Source: Clostridia bacterium | Lineage (GTDB): Bacteria; Bacillota; Clostridia; Oscillospirales; CAG-272 | Length of the DNA stretch: 59,108 bases | NCBI GenBank assembly: GCA_017536475.1 | Contig: JAFXHH010000026.1 | Location: forward strand, 1-59,108 | Direction of reading: 5' to 3' | Part shown: positions 7,845 to 14,944 of the stretch, piece by piece | How positions within the stretch are numbered: the first letter of the stretch is position 1 | Layout of the letters: every line of letters begins with the position of its first letter | Notes under the pieces: generated by a model | The model's database searches: none | Told to the model about the DNA's origin: nothing | What the model saw: the letters and a program-made list of their open reading frames with translations, nothing else | Translations under genes and position numbers: made by a program

Positions 7845-7891
7845 CCAGGTCCCTTACGGATTGCTCCGCAAGAGACCTGGATTGTTTTTTT
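7845..7891 (+). terminator. Terminator after cotJC 3' part
   Basis: A large hairpin (stem CCAGGTC/GACCTGG, with an inner CGG/CCG pairing; 7845-7880) is followed by ATTGTTTTTTT on the plus strand. It fits the end of the cotJ operon. On the minus strand it also lies about 45-90 bases past the hydrolase stop. Confidence 0.75.
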
Positions 7892-7936
7892 CAACGTTGA
7901 CGTTGCAATTTTCCCGCCAATTCAAGCTTGCAAGCG

Positions 7937-8683
7937 TCACCTTGTCATGATGTCAATAATTGCATCTGCCGATTGGCGTATTTGATCCTCCGGCTCGATG
8001 CGCGAAACACCGTCGCCCTTCTGTTCTCCGTACATACCGAAATATGCGTGGCATCCTCCCTCAATCACAATTTCCACCGCGCCGCTTGGCAGGTTTGGGC
8101 GACACTCCTCATATTTGGCGCGGTCCATAACACCGTCCTCGCTACCGTATAAGGAAAGCACCTTAAGATCGGTATCCGAAAGATCTGCCGTTGAATATGC
8201 TCCCAGAAGAATGAGACCTTCGTAGTCATCGGTATGCTTTTCGACGTACGAGGCCGCCATTGCCCCGCCAAGAGAGTGACCGCCTATATACCATTCCTTG
8301 ATCTGCGGATAAAGCTCCCTGATTCCGTCAGCCGCATTCATATCAAGCACGGCAAGGCGGAACGGCATATCCACAATGATGCAAAGAACTCCCTCCTCTG
8401 CGCATGCCTGCATAAGCGGAATATATGCAGTATGCTCTACCTTTCCACCGGGATAGAAGATAAATCCACGCGTTGCGTTCTTGGGTTCAATGACAATATT
8501 TCCGTTTGATTCGACCTTCCATTCACAACCATCAGGCAGAAATGCGGAAATAGCGATCTCATCTGCTTTATAGTAGCTGCCAAGGTAGATCGAGCAAGCC
8601 GCAATTATTACGGCAAGCGCAAGGCAAACCGAAAGTAAAGCAATAAACGCTTTGCGTTTGCGGCTATCTCGCATAAAACTCAT
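7937..8683 (-). CDS. Membrane-anchored alpha/beta hydrolase, last gene of the TetR operon
   Basis: A 248-aa hydrolase of the Abhydrolase_5 type (serine esterase/lipase-like fold). Residues about 12-32 form one hydrophobic anchor after a basic N-terminus (MSFMRDSRKRK), so the catalytic part should face outside. The nucleophile elbow is GGHSLGGAMA (Ser about 146). A later aspartate in LYGSEDGVMD and a histidine in EGGCHAYFG complete a typical triad. The start is ATG 8683 behind GAGGTG. It lies 99 bases after the bilin-reductase-like gene, with a hairpin between (8734-8761). The substrate is unknown. Confidence 0.85.
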   Translation of the reverse strand: MSFMRDSRKRKAFIALLSVCLALAVIIAACSIYLGSYYKADEIAISAFLPDGCEWKVESNGNIVIEPKNATRGFIFYPGGKVEHTAYIPLMQACAEEGVLCIIVDMPFRLAVLDMNAADGIRELYPQIKEWYIGGHSLGGAMAASYVEKHTDDYEGLILLGAYSTADLSDTDLKVLSLYGSEDGVMDRAKYEECRPNLPSGAVEIVIEGGCHAYFGMYGEQKGDGVSRIEPEDQIRQSADAIIDIMTR

Positions 8684-8733
8684 TTAAGCTGCACCTCAAT
8701 TCTGTTTGCATATTTCAACAGTTTCACCTATCA

Positions 8734-8761
8734 AGAGGGGCTATTGTAAGACAGCCCCTCT
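8734..8761. other. Intercistronic hairpin in the TetR operon
   Basis: Perfect 9-bp arms (8734-8742, 8753-8761; AGAGGGGCT/AGCCCCTCT) with a 10-base loop. Without a T-run on the minus strand it is more likely an mRNA-processing or stabilising structure than a terminator. Confidence 0.5.
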
Positions 8762-8782
8762 GCAGTCAGATAATTTTAAAGC

Positions 8783-9430
8783 TTATAGGTCCGTTCCAAA
8801 GAGAACCCGCTTGAAAAGCAAGGACGTCTTTTCTTGACCAAGCTCCTTTTTGAATACGTCGGTCGACGGGCCGCCTTGACTCAAAAGTCCGTCCACGTAC
8901 CGCGCGGAAAGCTCTTTCTTTTCCGCGTTCCCCGTCACCTGATCGGCGTTTGTGTTGATGTAAGCATTGAAATGTGCTTCGGCAAAGGCGTCGAAGCTAT
9001 TTTTCAAAGCCTTCTTGCCCTTTTTGGAAATGCTTTGAGCAAGCTTGATGGAATCATACCAATGCTCTCCCGGATCGCGCTCGGGCAGATCGGCAAATTT
9101 CGCCTTGACCCCGTCAAGCGCGGAAAGATCTGTGTCCGTGATCAGTGTGTTATAAAGCTCAACGATCAGGGTGTCGTTGCCCATCGCGTAGATTCTGTCA
9201 TAGGAATACAACGGCAGATCAATATCCGTCGGGACGATCATAAGAGTGTCCATTTTCATAAGACCGAAAAATCCCTTTGCTCTCATTACGGAAACGTGGC
9301 CAAGCCCCTCTGCACGATATGCCTCAACCGAGAATTTCATTCCGCTTGCCTTAAGGCTTGCGAACTCTCCCGCATCGAGCTTTGTAAGTGTATATTTTTC
9401 CTTCAGGACATCAAGAAGCTTATCCGTCAT
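8783..9430 (-). CDS. Protein resembling ferredoxin-dependent bilin reductases
   Basis: A 215-aa soluble protein, not confidently recognised. Two places recall the ferredoxin-dependent bilin reductase fold (PcyA/PebA/RCCR family). One is the strand pair IVPTDIDLPLYSYDRI followed by an aliphatic strand (TLIVELYN), like the family's P-(L/F)-x-G-x-D core. The other is the C-terminal helix pattern YVDGLLSQGG..FKKELGQE..LLFKRVLFG, like the family's closing DPA..L..YFGEEW..FV..LF. It overlaps the upstream membrane-protein gene by ATGA (9427-9430). If the assignment holds, the substrate would be an open-chain tetrapyrrole. The similarity was judged by eye only and needs a profile search. Confidence 0.4.
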   Translation of the reverse strand: MTDKLLDVLKEKYTLTKLDAGEFASLKASGMKFSVEAYRAEGLGHVSVMRAKGFFGLMKMDTLMIVPTDIDLPLYSYDRIYAMGNDTLIVELYNTLITDTDLSALDGVKAKFADLPERDPGEHWYDSIKLAQSISKKGKKALKNSFDAFAEAHFNAYINTNADQVTGNAEKKELSARYVDGLLSQGGPSTDVFKKELGQEKTSLLFKRVLFGTDL

Positions 9431-10059
9431 ACCTCTTCACCCCTGTGTATCTTGAGATCTGCAAGCCCGTTTTTGTCAAGAAGAACAACGGACAGCAACA
9501 GCGTTCCCTGTCCTACGACGTTTACTCCCTCGGCAATCCAGTTCATAGAGGCTTCGGCAAAGTCCTGACTGGAAAGATATCCCATACCAAGCGAGCATAC
9601 GAATGAAAGTGTGAGCAGCGCGATTACCCAAGGCTTTTTAAGTTTGACGGCAAGGATGCAAAGCACGGCATCCATAATGCCAAGTCCCGCAACCATAAGA
9701 CCTACGAAAACGAAGGTTCCCGAGAAGATCGGAGGGGCTACCGCCGCCAAAGCTTTGTTCGGGTTTTTGAAAAGCATCATCAACATTCCCGCGCCTGCAA
9801 GCAAAAAGCCTAACGACTGTACGGGAAAAAACATATGGTCAAGAGCCTCAAAATTGCAAACACCCGCGGCATACAGAAGCTTCCAAGTCGCCTTGAGCGC
9901 GCCTGCGATCGTGATATTAAGTGATCCCGCCGCAAACAAGGCAAAGGCTGCCTTTGTCATTTGGTTGTAAAGATCTCGCATGAGGATCGCGGATGCAAAA
10001 AAGAATAAAATTACGGGGATATAATCCACAAGTGCCATCGAAATAGAAAAGTCATTCAT
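9427..10059 (-). CDS. Multi-pass membrane protein of unknown function
   Basis: A 210-aa integral membrane protein with about seven hydrophobic segments (roughly residues 8-26, 33-52, 80-98, 108-125, 128-146, 150-163, 175-198). It has small-residue-rich helices (AGSLNITIAGALKA, LLAGAGMLMML) and a charged C-terminal tail (DLKIHRGEEV). It starts at an ATG behind AAGGAGA and is coupled by ATGA overlap to the next gene. I do not recognise the family. In the operon it follows the DUF1295 reductase by 19 bases, so it may provide a quinone, lipid or substrate site in the membrane (inference). Confidence 0.8.
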   Translation of the reverse strand: MNDFSISMALVDYIPVILFFFASAILMRDLYNQMTKAAFALFAAGSLNITIAGALKATWKLLYAAGVCNFEALDHMFFPVQSLGFLLAGAGMLMMLFKNPNKALAAVAPPIFSGTFVFVGLMVAGLGIMDAVLCILAVKLKKPWVIALLTLSFVCSLGMGYLSSQDFAEASMNWIAEGVNVVGQGTLLLSVVLLDKNGLADLKIHRGEEV

Positions 10060-10078
10060 AAGATGTCTCCTTATGCAA

Positions 10079-10891
10079 TTATTTCTTCTTGTTGAGATGA
10101 TAGATGGGAAGCAGGGGGATTATTATTGGTGTTTTGTTCGCATACTCATTATACTCATCGTTATCTCCGTAACGCGCCATCTGGCGCTTTTCAAGTCTCT
10201 GTGCGCCGTTAAACATGATATAAACGATCGCGATATAAGCCAAAACCGCGCAGATCCACTGACCGACGGTCTTGTATGCGGTAATGCCGCTTATAAATAC
10301 GCCTGTCCAGAACGTGATCTCGCCAAGATAGTTGGGGCAACGGCAGATCTTATAAAGTCCCTTGGTCGCTACCATGTCGGGTCTTTCCTTCTTTTGCGCG
10401 GACTTCTGCTTGTCGGCGATAGACTCAAGAATAAGACCGAGAACCGAGATCGCAAATCCAACCACGGGAACGATATAGTCGGTCGCGCCGTTGTCATAAC
10501 GGAAAAGCATAGGGCTGACCTGAGCAACGTAAAGAACCGAAACGAATACCCAAATGGTCGCGAGAACGAAAACGGGCATCTTCTTTTCCCCGTTCTTTGC
10601 AAGCGTGTCCTTAGCAACGTCGGTCTTTTTGAAGGTGGCGTTCTTAAGCTCACGCACAAGGAGGAATCCCGACAGGCGCGCGCCGTAGGCGATAAAGAGC
10701 GCAGTCTGCACAAGAACGATCCAAAGAGGCGTTGCCGTGGGGTTTACAAGCGACATAACAAGCACCGCAACACCGCCTGCCGCGATGGCAAAGCCGTATC
10801 CGATCGAGAGAAAATAAACGAACTTATAAAATCCTACGGCGCACGCGACCGCGCAGACCGCAAGAAGAATTCCTAAAAGTGTCCAAGGCAT
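10079..10891 (-). CDS. DUF1295 / steroid 5-alpha-reductase-like membrane protein
   Basis: A 270-aa polytopic protein of the DUF1295 family, related in fold to steroid 5-alpha reductases and isoprenylcysteine methyltransferases. The signature near the C-terminus is GLYKICRCPNYLGEITFW (about residues 185-202), with the earlier YGARLSGFLL and the closing TPIIIPLLPI. I chose ATG 10891 (MPWTLL) behind AAAGGAGAC; the frame is open seven codons further up, but that would overlap the preceding gene. The family commonly reduces double bonds or methylates hydrophobic substrates with NADPH or SAM. The substrate here is unknown. Confidence 0.85.
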   Translation of the reverse strand: MPWTLLGILLAVCAVACAVGFYKFVYFLSIGYGFAIAAGGVAVLVMSLVNPTATPLWIVLVQTALFIAYGARLSGFLLVRELKNATFKKTDVAKDTLAKNGEKKMPVFVLATIWVFVSVLYVAQVSPMLFRYDNGATDYIVPVVGFAISVLGLILESIADKQKSAQKKERPDMVATKGLYKICRCPNYLGEITFWTGVFISGITAYKTVGQWICAVLAYIAIVYIMFNGAQRLEKRQMARYGDNDEYNEYANKTPIIIPLLPIYHLNKKK

Positions 10892-10892
10892 A

Positions 10893-11759
10893 TCAGTTTG
10901 TCTCCTTTCCAAAGTAGGACTTTATGTATTCACCAAAGCTCTTGTCGCCGACGACGGTATCTCCGACGAGATCGTGAGAAAGAGTCCACTTGGAGAACAG
11001 AATAATATCGTGCTTTCCCGCCTTCTTGATCTTGGGAAGATTTGCAAGAACACCAAAGAGCCAAATGGGCGCCCACTTGATTGCAAGAGGCTTGCCTGCG
11101 GCATCAAAGCACATTTTTGCCATCTCCTCGTAGGTATAGGTTTCTTTTCCACCTACGTTGTAGGTGACGTTGGTGTCGTTCATGTGATCAACGATAAATC
11201 TTGCAAAATCAGGGCAATCGACAACGTTTGCCTTAACACCGCCAAATCCCTTGAGCAGCTGCATCTCGCCCTTGTCTACGTAGGGCTTGAATACCTTGGC
11301 GATATCGTAGAAATAGCCTGTGGGACGGTAGATGATCCAATCCATCTCCTGCTTTTTGATCTCTTCTTCAACGAGATACTTCGCGTGAAGCATCGGAACC
11401 TTTTCAGCGCCCGGCTCGTCGCAGGAAATAACCGATATATAGTTGAACTTTTTAACGCCCGCAGCCTTTGCCTCTGCGTAGAGATTCATATTTCCCTTGT
11501 AGTCAATGTCATAAGAGGTCACCTTTGTAGATGCGCCCGTAAGACCGACGGTAGTGATTACTACGTCTGCGCCATCGCAAAGACCCTTGAGGGTTTCGGG
11601 ATTAGTTGCGTCGATCGCCTTGAAGGTATACTTTCCTTCACAGCCCTCAATAGCGGTCTCGCGCAGGTCAGCGGCAACTACCTCGTGACCGTCCGCACAA
11701 AGACATTTAAGAATTTCCGCGCCAAGATTTCCAAAAGCGCCTGCCAATACAACTTTCAT
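10893..11759 (-). CDS. NmrA / divinyl-reductase-like NAD(P)-binding SDR
   Basis: A 288-aa atypical short-chain dehydrogenase. The Rossmann motif is VVLAGAFGNLGAEI (GxxGxxG). Further marks are VVITTVG, IDYKGNMNLYAEAKAAGV, FNYISVIS and YRPTGYFYDI, followed by the lid region around DFARFIVDH. This pattern is shared by NmrA-type reductases and by 3,8-divinyl (proto)chlorophyllide reductase BciA/DVR, which has DIDYRATLNVLEAGRAAG and VRPTAFF at the same places. There is no classical YxxxK, as is normal for NmrA types. The start is behind AAGGAGA. The reductase role is supported; the tetrapyrrole substrate is only suggested by its neighbours. Confidence 0.8.
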   Translation of the reverse strand: MKVVLAGAFGNLGAEILKCLCADGHEVVAADLRETAIEGCEGKYTFKAIDATNPETLKGLCDGADVVITTVGLTGASTKVTSYDIDYKGNMNLYAEAKAAGVKKFNYISVISCDEPGAEKVPMLHAKYLVEEEIKKQEMDWIIYRPTGYFYDIAKVFKPYVDKGEMQLLKGFGGVKANVVDCPDFARFIVDHMNDTNVTYNVGGKETYTYEEMAKMCFDAAGKPLAIKWAPIWLFGVLANLPKIKKAGKHDIILFSKWTLSHDLVGDTVVGDKSFGEYIKSYFGKETN

Positions 11760-11787
11760 TTTAAACGATCTCCTTTTTATTTATTGA

Positions 11788-12714
11788 TTATTTTTTTGCT
11801 TTTTCTTTTGAACGCTTATCGTTAATGATCTTCATGTGTTCTTCGGTGATCAAGGTCACGTTGTTTTCCTTCGCCCAAGCAACGCAGCCCTTGAGAACGA
11901 CCGAAAGGAATACTCTCGGAACACCGAGGATAGTCATAAGCGCCTCATCGGTAAACTTTATCGTATCGTCGGCTCTGTCTGCGGCGTAGCGGACCGACTC
12001 GAGCGATGCCTGACGCATCTGAAGGAGCTCTGCTCTCATCTTCGTCTTTCTGTGGAACCAGAAATTCTTGGAATCGCGGTATCCGTAGTCGACGGGAAGC
12101 GCGGGGAAATCCTTTGCCTTAACGCCGTTTATGATCGCATCGCTGTATTTCTTCTTCATAAGTATCTTGTCAACACGGAGAATAAAGTGAGCGCCGAATT
12201 TCGACGTGATTCCGTTGAAATCGTGATAAGGACCCTCATATCCGTTGAGCTCACCCGCAACGTCCTTGTCCGCGCCGTCAAGCTCACGCATCCACGTGCA
12301 TTCGATCGCCTCGATCGCATCGGTCAGAACCATAGGTCTTGCCTCGCCGGTCTCCTCCTCGATCATGCTCTTTTCAAGCTTGAAGTTGCACTTGGGCATT
12401 TTTTCCTCGGGCTTGTCGCCGGGCCACGAAAGCTTGACCGCCTCCTTAAAGGTCGCAGGCTTGTCGTCAATGAAATTGATCGTGCATTTACCGTTACGCA
12501 GAATGTTCTGTGCGGTATTGGACGAGTTGCGGCAGCACAAAAGCATTGCATAATAGTCCTTGCCCGCTACGTAGTAGGGCTGAACAAGAGAGTAAGGACC
12601 GAGATTTGTGGTGCCATTCTCGCAAAGCGTTGAGATGATGACGGTGGGCATCGGGAAAAACAGAGATGTCTGATAGAAGTTATCCACGATGCGAAGGTTT
12701 TCAAAGCTGCTCAT
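11788..12714 (-). CDS. Flavin-reductase-like protein with a PCP_red-like C-terminal domain
   Basis: A 308-aa protein. Residues about 15-200 match the FMN-binding flavin reductase-like split barrel (FFPMPTVIISTLCENGTTNLGPYSL, then CCRNSSNTAQNILRNGKCTINF). The last about 50 residues (FTDEALMTILGVPRVFLSVV, then LKGCVAWAKENNVTLITEEHM) resemble the small PCP_red helical domain of protochlorophyllide reductase subunits, which reads W..eA...L..IP.F.R..v...aE.yA.e.g...It. The protein should use a flavin as cofactor or substrate. It is the first enzyme gene after tetR, 24 bases away, with its own AAAGGAGA site. The fusion is uncommon as far as I know. Confidence 0.75.
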   Translation of the reverse strand: MSSFENLRIVDNFYQTSLFFPMPTVIISTLCENGTTNLGPYSLVQPYYVAGKDYYAMLLCCRNSSNTAQNILRNGKCTINFIDDKPATFKEAVKLSWPGDKPEEKMPKCNFKLEKSMIEEETGEARPMVLTDAIEAIECTWMRELDGADKDVAGELNGYEGPYHDFNGITSKFGAHFILRVDKILMKKKYSDAIINGVKAKDFPALPVDYGYRDSKNFWFHRKTKMRAELLQMRQASLESVRYAADRADDTIKFTDEALMTILGVPRVFLSVVLKGCVAWAKENNVTLITEEHMKIINDKRSKEKAKK

Positions 12715-12738
12715 TTTTTGATTCTCCTTTGGTTTATT

Positions 12739-13245
12739 TTATGTTTTTATTATTTTTTCAAGTAAAGGATAGACGGTTTCGAAATCCAAGTTTTCCATAG
12801 ACCAGCAGATCAGCGCCTCGGCAACGAACTCCGCACAGAAATTTGAATCACAAACAGGCACGATAAAGCCTGCTATCTGATCACGCAATCTTTTATGACG
12901 GCTTGCAGAACCGACCGATACGAGCTTTACCGCATCGACGTCGGAAAACAGCTTCTCGTTTTCTCCCGCGAAGCTCCTGAGTGAATCAAATATTCCCTTC
13001 AAAAGCTCTTGGGGATCGTCGTGCGGCAGATTTTTCATTTCCTGCAAATGCTTTTTCCAATCCTCATACACGAACGTGGCTATCAGCATCTCTTTGGAAT
13101 CAAAATAATTATACACCGTGCCAACGCCAAGTCCGCACGCACTCGCAACAGAGCGCATCGTGGTGTCGGCATACCCGCGCTCGAGAATTTGCTTTTTTGC
13201 TTCTGCCAATAGCTGCTCGCGCACGTTTTCAATTATCTTCGGCAT
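12739..13245 (-). CDS. TetR family transcriptional repressor, first gene of the operon
   Basis: A 168-aa regulator. The N-terminal TetR helix-turn-helix is clear: LLAEAKKQILERGYADTTMR, then SVASACGLGVGTVYNYFDSK (about residues 12-52). The rest is a helical ligand-binding domain. It heads the seven-gene operon, and a perfect palindrome lies between its promoter and its start codon, so it very likely represses its own transcription and that of the enzymes until an inducer binds. The inducer, probably the substrate of the pathway, is unknown. Confidence 0.9.
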   Translation of the reverse strand: MPKIIENVREQLLAEAKKQILERGYADTTMRSVASACGLGVGTVYNYFDSKEMLIATFVYEDWKKHLQEMKNLPHDDPQELLKGIFDSLRSFAGENEKLFSDVDAVKLVSVGSASRHKRLRDQIAGFIVPVCDSNFCAEFVAEALICWSMENLDFETVYPLLEKIIKT

Positions 13246-13267
13246 CCGTTCGCACCCCCAATATTTT

Positions 13268-13283
13268 TATGAACCTGTTCATA
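13268..13283. promoter_or_regulatory. TetR operator candidate
   Basis: A perfect 16-base palindrome (TATGAACCTGTTCATA) lies five bases downstream of the -10 box and 22 bases before the tetR start. Its length and place fit a TetR dimer site that blocks transcription. The link to this TetR is inferred from position. Confidence 0.7.
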
Positions 13284-13287
13284 TAAT

Positions 13288-13316
13288 ATTATACCTCATT
13301 CTTTGCAATGTGTCAA
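13288..13316 (-). promoter_or_regulatory. Consensus promoter of the tetR operon
   Basis: TTGACA (13311-13316), a 17-base spacer and TATAAT (13288-13293) on the minus strand: a perfect sigma-A consensus, which explains the need for tight repression. Confidence 0.85.
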
Positions 13317-13402
13317 GCGGGATAAAAAAATTTATCAAATACCGCCGCCACGCATTTCCCTTTTCTCATAAGACAAAGCTCCGATTCATTCGAAAGAGTA
13401 AT

Positions 13403-13483
13403 ATCGCCGACGCCCTCCGTCACGCGCAGGAGTCGATGAATTCAAAAAATTTCTACGCGACGAATCCGTCTTTTGCCAAATAA
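13403..13483 (+). pseudogene. cotJC: Second, shorter 3' fragment of cotJC
   Basis: The last 26 codons of a CotJC-like frame (IADALRHAQESMNSKNFYAT, ending PSFAK). It matches the cotJC remnant at 7668-7748: 71 of 81 bases are the same, with about 39 bases in a row identical, then differences mostly at third positions. Upstream (13320-13402) the frame no longer resembles CotJC. There is no start codon of its own and no ribosome site, so it is a remnant. It may be left by an earlier integration at the same target, or from a second cotJC allele. Confidence 0.7.
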
Positions 13484-13509
13484 ATTGCACACATCTCTGC
13501 ATCTATCAC

Positions 13510-13549
13510 AAAAACACCGTTTGAGCCAAATCGACTCAAACGGTGTTTT
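13510..13549 (+). terminator. Terminator after the second cotJC fragment
   Basis: A hairpin with arms AAAACACCGTTTGAG / CTCAAACGGTGTTTT, symmetric enough to work in both directions, 27 bases past the fragment's stop. Retention of the original cotJC terminator would fit a displaced gene end. Confidence 0.75.
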
Positions 13550-13655
13550 CGCTATTCCATTCACATCAAATCAAACAGAACACTAAAATTAAAATTGTTT
13601 GACTGTATGTAAGACAAGTCATATCCTCCGTCCGTGCTTTAGGTTCTCGTTTCAC

Positions 13656-13695
13656 AAAAAAGGCTCCGTTCTCAAATTAGGAACGGAGACCTTTT
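13656..13695 (-). terminator. Terminator of the glycogen operon
   Basis: A hairpin (CTCCGTTC/GAACGGAG core) with a T-run on the minus-strand side, just beyond the stop of the last glycogen-operon gene. The rest of 13550-13655 shows nothing. Confidence 0.8.
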
Positions 13696-13699
13696 GATT

Positions 13700-14944
13700 T
13701 TAGTTATTCATTGCTTTGAAAAATTCGCCTTTGATCTCTGCGGCGAAGTCCACCGAACCAAAGCAGAAGATGAGCTGTTCGCTCTTGCTGAGCCCGAGCA
13801 ACTCCTTTGCCGCTTCCTTCACGGATCTGCACCTGATGAGATTATCCGTACTCGATTCCTCCTCGGTTTCACAGTTGACAAGCACGACGTTGTTGAGTTT
13901 TCTACCCGAGAACGCGGAAAAAAGACTTGAAAGGCTTGTTTTCTCATTGGGAGATACTACTATCGAAAAGCTCTCGGAAGCTCCCCAAAGCTCGTCCGCG
14001 GTCTTAAGCATCGGGATCAATTCTTCTCTCACGCTTGCCGAATCGGTCACTATTATGGGCGATGCGGAGATCATCTCGAAGCATCTCGTATCCGAGGCAG
14101 ATGAAAGTCCGTTGAAAATGCCGTTCCACGGCATTTTGACTCCCCCACGCCGCAATGCAAGAGACGCTTCAACGGCGGTCATAGCGCAATCTCTCAACAC
14201 GTGAGACGGACTACGCAGAGTATATCCCTCCTTACCTCCGTAGTTGAAGTTCAAATTGCGAGCAGAGATATCGGTAGTCTCAAACTGCGCCTTAGCGGGA
14301 ATATAGAGCCTCACTCCGCTTATAGCGCAAGCCTGTGATATTTTATTGTACACGTCGCTTCGCTGATTTCCGCTTACGACCTCGCGCGTGCCTCTGCGGA
14401 TCACGTCACATACGGTCTTTATCTTGTCGGCTGCTCCGCTACCCTCATAGACGGTAGGAACGACGATGAGATCGTACGGTGCACATATTGCATCGAGTGC
14501 CATACCGTCCTTTGAAAGTCCTTCCAAAATAACGTATTCACACGCCTCAAGCTTGCAGATCAAAAGACCGAGAGCTAAAACCATCTCCTCTCTTGTGTAC
14601 ATATCATCGGGATCGTTTTTGGCTACGCTTTTGAGCGCGGTGACCGACTTATTATAGGTCTCGATGCTCACCGTTTCGCCCCCGATGAGAATTGAGCTTC
14701 TCGAATCGAAGTCGCAGCAGCTCATAATTCGTCCTACGCTATGCTCTGAGCTTTTTATGATATTCTCGAGCAACACGGCGCAGGCGTGTCCCGCACTGCC
14801 GTCGGGAACGTAGATATATCTTGTGCCAACGTTGACTCTGCCGAGGCGCTTGCATAGATCTGTTATTCTTTTTTGGGAAATATCGGCGGGGGTTTTTGCG
14901 GGAGAAAAGCTATTCATATATTTCAGAGAATTTGAATATTTCAT
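13700..14944 (-). CDS. Degenerate FolC / Mur-ligase-like protein, last gene of the glycogen operon
   Basis: A 414-aa protein that aligns by eye with folylpolyglutamate synthase over its whole length. The start MKYSNSLKYMNSF matches FolC's N-terminus. YIYVPDGSAGHA stands where FolC has YIHVTGTNGKGS. IMSCCDFDSRSSILIGGETVS matches TSPFI..NERI.I....I. VIRRGTREVVSGNQ matches GIIK.GIPVV, and SPIIVTDSASVRE matches ..VI.DGAHNP. Every ATP/metal motif is altered (no GKS/GKGS P-loop, GAHN lost), so ligase activity is unlikely. The frame is intact, overlaps the amylase stop by ATGA and ends at the operon terminator, so it is a maintained gene. Its role is unknown; it may bind a nucleotide sugar or a partner. 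Confidence 0.7.
   Translation of the reverse strand: MKYSNSLKYMNSFSPAKTPADISQKRITDLCKRLGRVNVGTRYIYVPDGSAGHACAVLLENIIKSSEHSVGRIMSCCDFDSRSSILIGGETVSIETYNKSVTALKSVAKNDPDDMYTREEMVLALGLLICKLEACEYVILEGLSKDGMALDAICAPYDLIVVPTVYEGSGAADKIKTVCDVIRRGTREVVSGNQRSDVYNKISQACAISGVRLYIPAKAQFETTDISARNLNFNYGGKEGYTLRSPSHVLRDCAMTAVEASLALRRGGVKMPWNGIFNGLSSASDTRCFEMISASPIIVTDSASVREELIPMLKTADELWGASESFSIVVSPNEKTSLSSLFSAFSGRKLNNVVLVNCETEEESSTDNLIRCRSVKEAAKELLGLSKSEQLIFCFGSVDFAAEIKGEFFKAMNN

Noticed and set aside
8733..8762. Hairpin between the bilin-reductase-like and hydrolase genes as an operon terminator
   Set aside because: No T-run on the minus strand, and the next gene follows within 50 bases with no promoter I can see, so it is listed only as an intercistronic hairpin.
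8834..9568. A 244-codon plus-strand frame across two operon genes
   Set aside because: It is antisense to two coupled genes, crosses their junction, lacks a ribosome site and has no domain.
13700..14944. Calling the FolC-like gene a normal folylpolyglutamate synthase
   Set aside because: The P-loop and GAHN motifs are missing, so the usual ATP-dependent ligase reaction is not supported.
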